Part shown: positions 25,675-32,216 of the stretch, in pieces | Numbering within the stretch: position 1 is the stretch's first letter | How the letters are laid out: each line of letters begins with the position of its first letter | From: Stenotrophomonas rhizophila | GTDB taxonomy: Bacteria > Pseudomonadota > Gammaproteobacteria > Xanthomonadales > Xanthomonadaceae | Assembly (NCBI RefSeq): GCF_020857975.1 | Contig: NZ_JACWUO010000004.1 | Coordinates: 1-64,000 of the forward strand | DNA: 64,000 nt | Direction of reading: 5' to 3' | Translations under genes and position numbers: made by a program | Notes under the pieces: model-generated | What the model saw: only the letters and a program-made list of their open reading frames with translations | Told to the model about the DNA's origin: nothing | The model's database searches: none

Positions 25675-26583
25675 ATGAACGAATCCCTCGAAAGCCACCT
25701 GGTCCACGGCCGCCGCCAGCGTCCGGACGGTCCGTCGCCGGTCGACGTCATCTCGGTACAGTCGCAGCTGGTCTACGGCCATGCCGGCAACAGCGCGGCG
25801 GTGCCGCCGCTGCGCGCGCTGGGCGTGCGCGTGGCCGAAGTGCCGACCACGCTGCTGAGCAATGCGCCGTTCTACCCGACCACGCGCGGCCGCGTGCTGC
25901 CGGCGGACTGGTTCGCCGAACTGCTGCAGGGCGCCGCCGAGCGCGGCCTGCCGCAGCGGGCACGGATGCTGGTGTCCGGGTACTTCGGCAGCGTCGGCAA
26001 TGGCGCGGCCTTCGCCGACTGGCTCGACCAGGTGCTGCCGGCCTGCCCGCAGCTGCGCTACTGCCTGGACCCGGTGATCGGCGATACCCACACCGGCCCC
26101 TATGTGGAGCCCGGGTTGGAGGCCATCTTCGCCGAGCGGCTGCTGCCGCATGCCTGGCTGGTTACCCCCAATGCGTTCGAACTGGGCCGGCTGACCGGCA
26201 TGTCCAGCCTGGCCGAAACCGATGCGATCGCCGCCGCCCAGGTACTGCTGGCGCGCGGCCCGGAATGGGTGCTGGCGCACAGCGTCGGTGGCCAGCCGGG
26301 CCAACTGGTGACCCTGGCGGTCAGCCGCGGCGCGATCTGGCGCTGGACCTCGCCGCACCTGCCGGTGGACGTGGCCGGTACCGGCGATGTGCTGATGTCG
26401 CTGCTGGTCGCGTTCCTGCTGCGTGGCGAAACCATCGAACAGGCGATCTCGCGGGCGATCGCCGGCGTGCACGTGGCACTGGAGACCACCCTGGCCAACG
26501 GCCATGAAGAATTCGACGTGCTGGCCGCCGCCCCGGCCGCGCTGGCACTGCCGGCGCGCTTCGTGCCCGAGCGCATCGCGTGA
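25675..26583 (+). CDS. pdxY: Pyridoxal kinase
   Basis: A 302-residue ribokinase-fold enzyme phosphorylating pyridoxal to pyridoxal 5'-phosphate in the B6 salvage pathway. Signs: VDVISVQSQLVYGHAGNSAAV (substrate loop), LDPVIGDTHTGPYV, LVTPNAFELGRLTGM and the anion hole VAGTGDVLMSLLVAFLLRG with the catalytic Asp. The GTGD variant of GAGD is as in PdxY. Its stop overlaps the start of the tyrA-like gene (GTGA), so they are coupled. Confidence 0.9.
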   Translation: MNESLESHLVHGRRQRPDGPSPVDVISVQSQLVYGHAGNSAAVPPLRALGVRVAEVPTTLLSNAPFYPTTRGRVLPADWFAELLQGAAERGLPQRARMLVSGYFGSVGNGAAFADWLDQVLPACPQLRYCLDPVIGDTHTGPYVEPGLEAIFAERLLPHAWLVTPNAFELGRLTGMSSLAETDAIAAAQVLLARGPEWVLAHSVGGQPGQLVTLAVSRGAIWRWTSPHLPVDVAGTGDVLMSLLVAFLLRGETIEQAISRAIAGVHVALETTLANGHEEFDVLAAAPAALALPARFVPERIA

Positions 26584-27689
26584 GCGCAGTGGTCGTTGGC
26601 ATCGTCGGCAGCGCCGGTGCCTACGGGCGCTGGCTGCGCCGGTTCCTGGAGCAGCGCCTGGGTCTGGAGGTGATCGGCCACGATCCAGCCGATCCGCAGT
26701 CGGACAGCCCGGAGACCCTGCTCGAACGCGCGCAGGTGCTGATCTTCTCCGCACCGATCCGGCACACGCCCGCGCTGATCGCCGCGTACGCCGCGCGATC
26801 GGCGGGTCGTGAAGCCGGTCGCCTGTGGCTGGATGTCACCTCGGTCAAATCCGCACCGGTGGAGGCGATGCTCGCCTCGCAGGCCGAGGTGGTGGGCCTG
26901 CATCCGATGACGGCCCCGCCCAAGGCGCCCACGCTGAAGGGCAGGGTGATGGTGGTCTGTGAGGCGCGCCTGTCGCAGTGGCAGCCGTTCGTGCAGCAGC
27001 TGTGCGACGCACTGGAAGCGGAGTGCGTGCGCGCCACGCCCGAGCATCACGATCAGGTCATGGCGCTGGTCCAGGCGATGGTGCATGCCACGCATTTGGC
27101 CCAGGCCGGCGTGTTGCGCGAGTACGCGCCGATCCTGGGCGCGTTGCCGGCGCTGATGCCGTACCGGTCGGCATCGTTCGAGCTGGATACCGCGATCATC
27201 GCGCGCATCCTCTCGCTCAATCCGGCGATCTACGAAGACATCCAGTTCGGCAATCCGCATGTGGCACCGATGCTGGACCGCCTGCTGGCGCAGCTGCAGC
27301 AGCTGCGTGCGCAGGTCGGGCAGGGCGACGATGCCGCGCGCGCCGCATTCCGCCAGCAGCTGCTGCTGGACAACCGCGCCAGCCAGGGCGAGGCGGTGCT
27401 GGCCGCCGGCAACTACACCTTCGAGCGGGTCGGTTACCTGCTGGCCGACCTGACCGAGCGCAACGCGATCAGCGTGCACCTGCCCGAGGACCGCCCCGGT
27501 TCGCTGCGCGAACTGCTGCACGTGTTCGAACGCCATCGGGTCAGCCTGGCCTCGATCCATTCCTCGCGCACGCCCGGCGGTGAAGTGCACTTCCGGGTCG
27601 GGTTCGTGGCGGGCAGCGATGCCCTCGCGTTGCAGGCGGCCGCGATCGAAATCGACGCCTCCGGCATCGGCCGCGTGCTTCCGCGCTGA
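26580..27689 (+). CDS. tyrA: Prephenate dehydrogenase with C-terminal ACT domain
   Basis: A 369-residue protein starting at GTG 26580. The N-terminus VVGIVGSAGAYGRWLRRFLEQ is a Rossmann loop; GLHPMTAPPKAP corresponds to the conserved HPM of prephenate/arogenate dehydrogenases; a helical dimer domain follows. The last 80 residues (AISVHLPEDRPGSLRELLHVFERHRVSLASIHSS) are an ACT domain, likely a tyrosine feedback site. It converts prephenate to 4-hydroxyphenylpyruvate. There is no chorismate mutase domain, unlike E. coli TyrA. Confidence 0.85.
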   Translation: MSAVVVGIVGSAGAYGRWLRRFLEQRLGLEVIGHDPADPQSDSPETLLERAQVLIFSAPIRHTPALIAAYAARSAGREAGRLWLDVTSVKSAPVEAMLASQAEVVGLHPMTAPPKAPTLKGRVMVVCEARLSQWQPFVQQLCDALEAECVRATPEHHDQVMALVQAMVHATHLAQAGVLREYAPILGALPALMPYRSASFELDTAIIARILSLNPAIYEDIQFGNPHVAPMLDRLLAQLQQLRAQVGQGDDAARAAFRQQLLLDNRASQGEAVLAAGNYTFERVGYLLADLTERNAISVHLPEDRPGSLRELLHVFERHRVSLASIHSSRTPGGEVHFRVGFVAGSDALALQAAAIEIDASGIGRVLPR

Positions 27690-27707
27690 CACGGTGCATT
27701 GCAACAT

Positions 27708-27810
27708 TCATCCACAGGGGGTGTGGATGATCTGCGCACAAACATGTGGATAAGTGCGCAGGCGCCTTGCACTGAAAGGCTGTCAAGATGCTTGGTCAAA
27801 ATTTGACCAA
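27708..27810. other. Intergenic cluster of DnaA-box-like sites and palindromes
   Basis: Between convergent tyrA and a small minus-strand gene. TCATCCACA (27708-27716) and its inverse TGTGGATGA (27722-27730) form an 8 bp-stem palindrome over GGGGG. TGTGGATAA (27745-27753), a perfect DnaA box on the minus strand, lies between arms TGCGCAC (27733-27739) and GTGCGCA (27754-27760). Finally TTGGTCAAAATTTGACCAA (27792-27810) is a perfect 19 bp palindrome. No T-runs follow. Possible DnaA-binding locus or protein-binding site. Confidence 0.5.
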
Positions 27811-27836
27811 CATCCGTGCAACTTTTTTCGACCGCC

Positions 27837-28031
27837 TCAGGTGACGAGGGTGAGCTCACCGCCGGCGGTGCGGAACTCCCGGCCGTCGCGGATCAGGTGG
27901 CGGCCATCGGCCAGTTCGTAACGCGCGCCCTGGCCGTTGCCTGCGGCCGCATCGGCCGGCTCATCCTTGAATTCGATGATGACGTAATCGTCGCCGTTGG
28001 CGTCGGTGGCGGGGAACTGTCGGAACGACAT
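27837..28031 (-). CDS. Small hypothetical protein, 64 residues
   Basis: MSFRQFPATDANGDDYVIIEFKDEPADAAAG leads into a second half ARYELADGRHLIRDGREFRTAGGELTLVT, an all-beta pattern with two similar hairpins. A start at 28052 would add seven residues; ATG 28031 follows GGAGG at a good distance and is preferred. Family not recognised; small proteins of this look are common in Xanthomonadaceae. It lies 69 bp upstream-side of the ABC exporter end on the same strand. Confidence 0.65.
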   Translation of the reverse strand: MSFRQFPATDANGDDYVIIEFKDEPADAAAGNGQGARYELADGRHLIRDGREFRTAGGELTLVT

Positions 28032-28100
28032 GAAACACCTCCTGCAGCGCATCTTGGTGATGGGCTGCAGGATGCGATGCCAGGTGTTACCGGCCCGTCA

Positions 28101-29867
28101 TCAATCGATGAATTGCAGGCGTGCCAGTTCGGCGTACAGCCCGCCCTCGGCCAGCAGCTGCGCGTGGGTGCCCTGGGCGACGATGCGGCCATGGTCCATC
28201 ACCACGATGCGGTCGGCCTTGAGCACGGTGGCCAGGCGATGGGCGATCACCAGCGTGGTACGCCCGGCCATCAGCCGCTCCAGCGCCTGCTGCACGGCGC
28301 GCTCGCTCTGCGCATCCAGCGCGCTGGTGGCTTCGTCCAGCAGCAGGATTGGGGCATCCTTGAGCAGGGCGCGCGCGATCGCGATGCGCTGCTGCTGGCC
28401 ACCGGACAGGCGCGCGCCGCGTTCGCCCAGTTCGCTCAGGTAGCCCTCGGGCAGGGCTTGCAGGAATTCGTCGGCCTCGGCTGCGGCCGCCGCGCGCTGC
28501 ACCTGCTCATCGCTGGCTTCCAGGCGGCCATAGCGGATGTTGTCCAGCGCGGTGCTGGCAAACAGCGTGGGCTGCTGCGGCACCAGCGCCATCTGCGCAC
28601 GCAGCTGGGCCGGGTCGACCCGGCGTACATCCACGCCATCGACCAGGATGCGGCCAGCCGACGGGTCGTGGAAGCGCAGCAGCATCGACAGCACCGTGCT
28701 CTTGCCGGCACCGGACGGGCCGACCAGGGCCACGGTCTCGCCCGGGCGCACGTGCAGGTCGAAATGCGCCAGCGCGGCGGTGTCCGGGCGCTGCGGATAA
28801 TGGAAGACCACGTCTTCGAAGCGGATCTCGCCGCGCAGCGGCTGCGGCAGCGGCTGCGGATCGGCCGGGGTGGTGATCTCGATTTCTTCCTGCAGCAGTT
28901 CGGCGATCCGGCCCATGCCGCCGGAGGCGCGTTGCAGTTCGTTCCAGACCTCGGCCAGGGCGCCGACCGAACCGCCGCCGATCAGCGCATACAACACGAA
29001 CTGGCCCAGCGTGCCCGGGCTCATGCGGCCGTCGATGACGTCATGCGCGCCCAGCCACAGCACCCCGACGATCGCGCCGAACACCAGCACGATCGCGCTG
29101 GCGGTGACGATCGACTGCGCGCCGATGCGGCGCCGGGCGGCCTTGATCGATTCGCCCAGCGCGGCATTGAAGCGGCCACGCTCGTAGGGTTCGCGTGCAT
29201 GCGCCTGCACGGTGCGCACCGCGCCCAGGGTTTCGGCGGCCAGGGTGTTGGCATCGGCGATGCGGTCCTGGCTGGCGCGCGAAATCTTGCGCAGCCGGCG
29301 GGCGCCGATGATGATCGGCAGCACCGCCAGCGGGATGCCGACCAGCGACCAGGCCGCCAGTGTCGGGCTGGTCACAAACAGCATCACCAAGCTGCCGATC
29401 ACGGTGACGCTGCTGCGCAGGGCCACCGACATGGTCGAGCCGATCACGCTGCGCAGCAGTTCGCTGTCGGCGGTCAGGCGCGAAACCAGTTCGCCGCTGC
29501 GGCTGCGGTCGTGGAAGCCGGCGCCCAGCGCGATCAGGTGCGCGTACAGGCGGCTGCGCAGGTCGGCCACTACCTTTTCGCCGAGCAGCGACACGAAGAA
29601 GAACCGCGCCGCGGTGGCCAGGGCCAGCAGCACCGCCACCAGGAACAGCAGCGCGAAGGCGCGGTTGATCTGGCCGTTGTCGTTGAAACCGTGGTCGATC
29701 ATCAGCTTGACCGCCGGCGGCAGGCTCAGCGTGGCCACCGAAGACAACGCCAGCGCCACCAGCCAGGCAGCGAACAGCCCGGAATGGCGGCGCACGAACG
29801 GCCACAGCGTGCCCAGGCTGCCAAGCCGGCGCATGGCCGGGGCCTGCGGGGTGGGGGTATCAGTCAT
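28101..29867 (-). CDS. ABC exporter, fused membrane and ATPase domains (MsbA-like)
   Basis: A 588-residue half-transporter. Residues about 25-320 hold six predicted membrane helices with exporter motifs (FHDRSRSGELVSRLTADSELLRS). The ATPase domain has VALVGPSGAGKSTVLSMLLRF (Walker A), LGERGARLSGGQQQRIAIARALLKDAPILLLDEATSALD (signature and Walker B) and VIAHRLATV. It works as a homodimer in the inner membrane. The branch is that of MsbA and multidrug/lipid exporters; the substrate is not shown. Its start overlaps the yigZ-like stop by 8 bp, so the two are co-transcribed. Confidence 0.87.
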   Translation of the reverse strand: MTDTPTPQAPAMRRLGSLGTLWPFVRRHSGLFAAWLVALALSSVATLSLPPAVKLMIDHGFNDNGQINRAFALLFLVAVLLALATAARFFFVSLLGEKVVADLRSRLYAHLIALGAGFHDRSRSGELVSRLTADSELLRSVIGSTMSVALRSSVTVIGSLVMLFVTSPTLAAWSLVGIPLAVLPIIIGARRLRKISRASQDRIADANTLAAETLGAVRTVQAHAREPYERGRFNAALGESIKAARRRIGAQSIVTASAIVLVFGAIVGVLWLGAHDVIDGRMSPGTLGQFVLYALIGGGSVGALAEVWNELQRASGGMGRIAELLQEEIEITTPADPQPLPQPLRGEIRFEDVVFHYPQRPDTAALAHFDLHVRPGETVALVGPSGAGKSTVLSMLLRFHDPSAGRILVDGVDVRRVDPAQLRAQMALVPQQPTLFASTALDNIRYGRLEASDEQVQRAAAAAEADEFLQALPEGYLSELGERGARLSGGQQQRIAIARALLKDAPILLLDEATSALDAQSERAVQQALERLMAGRTTLVIAHRLATVLKADRIVVMDHGRIVAQGTHAQLLAEGGLYAELARLQFID

Positions 29868-30477
29868 TCAGGTGGCCTGGTTCGGTGCATGTTTCGATGC
29901 GGATACGATTACGGGTGGCGTCGCGCAGGCGGTTTTTCAACGGGTCGATCTGATCGGCGGGCAGGCGCACCTGCAGTTCCACCCCTGCGGCGGTGAAGGT
30001 TTCGGCCAGTTTTTCGGCGGTATGGCTGGCCAGGGCGGCGTGCAGGATGCCCAAGTCATCGAAGCTGGCCTGCACGCTCAGCTCGGCCAGCGCGATCAGT
30101 TGTTGGCGTGGCGCGGTGCGCAGGCATTCGGCGGCGGTACCGCCATAGGCGCGGACCAGGCCGCCGGCACCCAGTTTGATGCCGCCATACCAGCGGGTCA
30201 CCACCACCATCACCCGGTCCAGGCCCTGGCCATCGATGGCGGCCAGGATCGGCCGCCCGGCGGTACCGGCCGGCTCGCCATCATCGCTGGAACGGTACGC
30301 GCCGCCATGGCGGTAGGCCCAGCAGTTGTGGGTGGCATCGGCCACGGCGACCTGCTGCAGGAACGCCAGCGCATCGGCGGCATCGGCGATCGGCGCGGCC
30401 TGGGCGGTGAAGCGGCTGTGCTTGATTTCCAGGCTGTGGCTGACGGGGCTGGCGAGCGTATCGGGCATTCCCACCAT
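29860..30477 (-). CDS. YigZ/IMPACT family protein
   Basis: A 205-residue protein of UPF0029. The N-terminal domain has HSLEIKHSRFTAQAAPIADAADALAFLQ, ATHNCWAYRHG, SSDDGEPAGTAGRPIL and VVVTRWYGGIKLGAGGLVRAYGG, the family hallmark. A smaller C-terminal domain resembles elongation factor G domain IV (DUF1949). It may bind ribosomes or nucleic acid; function is not established. Start ATG 30477 or 30468. Confidence 0.85.
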   Translation of the reverse strand: MVGMPDTLASPVSHSLEIKHSRFTAQAAPIADAADALAFLQQVAVADATHNCWAYRHGGAYRSSDDGEPAGTAGRPILAAIDGQGLDRVMVVVTRWYGGIKLGAGGLVRAYGGTAAECLRTAPRQQLIALAELSVQASFDDLGILHAALASHTAEKLAETFTAAGVELQVRLPADQIDPLKNRLRDATRNRIRIETCTEPGHLND

Positions 30478-30510
30478 TGTAGGGGACGACCGTTGGCCGT
30501 CACATGCCCC

Positions 30511-31449
30511 TCAGTTGTCCAGCAGCTGGCGCAGATCGTGCGGCACGCGCACTTCGGGGTGGTGCTGCAGGTAGCGTTCCAGGCTGGCGCGCGCGGTATC
30601 CACGTCACCGGCATCGCGACGTTCGCGGATGCGCTTGAGCCATTGCTTGCGCGGCAGCGCGGCGTCGGCGGCGACGGCGGCCTCCACCGCATGGGACGAC
30701 AGCATTCCCTGGGGCGCGACTGAGGCCTCGGCCCGGCGCATCGTACTGGCCGTGCGCGCGGCCTGGCCGCTGGCGGCCGGCGCGGCCTCGGCGTGCTTGA
30801 GCCGGGCGGTATCGGCTGCCGCCTGCGCGGCAGTGAGCTCGACCTGGTCATGCGCAGGCGCAGCCATGCTGTCCATCGCATCGGCCTGCACCGGTGCTGG
30901 CGGGGCGGCCATCGGAGCCGGCAACGGTGCAGGCCTGGGCGGTGCCTGCCGGGCCAGTGGCGCCGCCGCTGGCGGCGCGACCGGTGCTGCGACCGGCGCC
31001 GGTGCCGGCAAGGCCTCGGCCACCGGCGCCTGCGCGGCCTGGGGCCGGGCGCGGGCCGCGGCGGGCGCCCGGTCGGCGGCGTCGACGTCTTCAGCGGTTT
31101 CAACGGCCGGGGCTGGTGACGGTGCCGTTGTCGGGGCCGGTGCCGTGGCTTCCAGCGCCGGCACCTGCGGGGGTTCGGGCTTGAGCTGCCAGGCGATACC
31201 GACCGCGAACACCACCGAGGCGGCCAGGCCCAGGGCGGCCGGCAGGCGCGAGCGCGGGCGTGCGGAGCGCTTGCCCGACGCCACGGCAGCGGCCGGCACG
31301 ATGCTGGCCGCCGGCGGCGCCTGCACGGCGGCGCGCGCGGCGGCCAGCACGGCGTCATCCAGCGCCGCTGGTGGCGCGACCGGCGTGGCGCGGCCGAGCA
31401 GGCGCGCCAGCTCGCGTTCTTCGGCGGTCAGCGGTTCGATCCGGTTCAT
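30511..31449 (-). CDS. Putative membrane anti-sigma factor
   Basis: A 312-residue protein coupled to the ECF sigma gene by ATGA overlap. Residues 1-70 form a cytoplasmic region (EPLTAEERELARLLGRATPV), a single membrane helix follows (ALGLAASVVFAVGIAWQL, about 73-90), then a very Ala/Pro-rich periplasmic stretch of about 140 residues, and a helical end (WLKRIRERRDAGDVDTARASLERYLQHHPEVRVP). Topology and linkage fit an anti-sigma factor; there is no recognisable zinc-binding ZAS motif, so this rests on context. Confidence 0.65.
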   Translation of the reverse strand: MNRIEPLTAEERELARLLGRATPVAPPAALDDAVLAAARAAVQAPPAASIVPAAAVASGKRSARPRSRLPAALGLAASVVFAVGIAWQLKPEPPQVPALEATAPAPTTAPSPAPAVETAEDVDAADRAPAAARARPQAAQAPVAEALPAPAPVAAPVAPPAAAPLARQAPPRPAPLPAPMAAPPAPVQADAMDSMAAPAHDQVELTAAQAAADTARLKHAEAAPAASGQAARTASTMRRAEASVAPQGMLSSHAVEAAVAADAALPRKQWLKRIRERRDAGDVDTARASLERYLQHHPEVRVPHDLRQLLDN

Positions 31450-32072
31450 TCGCTCAACCCTGCGCGTAGTTTGTCCATCGCATAGCGCAAGCGCGATTTG
31501 ACCGTTTCGCGGCCCACGCCGGTGATCTCTGCGATGTCCTCCAGGCTCAGTTCCTGCTCCAGGCGCAACTGCAGGACCTGGCGCTGTTCTTCAGGCAGCT
31601 GTTCCATCGCCAGCTGCAGTCGGCGCCGTTGTTCGAAGTCCGACAGCTGCGTCTCCGGGGTGCGGGTATCGCTCATCCGCGCCACCCGCTCGTCGGCGTC
31701 ACCGGGCGCCGGCGGCCGGTGCCGCGCGGCACGCCAGTGATCGTTGAGACGATTGTGGGCGATCCGGAACAGCCAAGTGGTGAAGGCGGCCTCGGGCTGC
31801 CAGCCGGCACGGGCGGCAATCACCCGCTGCCAGACGTCCTGGAACATTTCATCGGCCAGCGCCGCATCGCGCAGCTGGCGCAGCAGGAAGCTGTACAGGC
31901 GGCTGCGGTGGCGCGCATACAGCGTTTCGAACGCGCGCAGCTCACCGCCGGCCCAGGCCAGCATCAGTGCTTCGTCGGTTGGCAGGGCAGCGGCGTCCAC
32001 GGCGCACAGAGTAAGCGCTGGGCGGGATTTGGCATAGCGGACCGGGACGGGCAGGGGGGCGGGCAGCGGCAT
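31446..32072 (-). CDS. ECF-family RNA polymerase sigma factor (RpoE-like)
   Basis: About 208 residues. Region 2: DEALMLAWAGGELRAFETLYARHRSRLYSFLLRQLRDAALADEMFQDVWQRVI. Region 4: AMEQLPEEQRQVLQLRLEQELSLEDIAEITGVGRETVKSRLRYAMDKLRAGLSE. ECF factors have only these two regions. The ATG at 32072 adds a Pro-rich lead of about 30 residues before region 2; an internal start cannot be excluded. Cotranscribed with the putative anti-sigma gene and divergent from a c-di-GMP protein. The stimulus is unknown. Confidence 0.88.
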   Translation of the reverse strand: MPLPAPLPVPVRYAKSRPALTLCAVDAAALPTDEALMLAWAGGELRAFETLYARHRSRLYSFLLRQLRDAALADEMFQDVWQRVIAARAGWQPEAAFTTWLFRIAHNRLNDHWRAARHRPPAPGDADERVARMSDTRTPETQLSDFEQRRRLQLAMEQLPEEQRQVLQLRLEQELSLEDIAEITGVGRETVKSRLRYAMDKLRAGLSE

Positions 32073-32216
32073 GGCCGGGGCAATGGCAAGGGACACCTCC
32101 AACAACGTCCATCGGCGATGATCGGGGTTGCCGCTCTTCCATTGCCCCCCGGTGCGCGCGCTATGCTCGGGGCCAGGGGAGGTGCCGGACATCCGGTGCC
32201 ACAAGAGATCAACGAC

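Noticed and set aside
27708..27753. Replication origin
   Set aside because: No dnaA, dnaN, rpmH or AT-rich unwinding region nearby; only a small box cluster.
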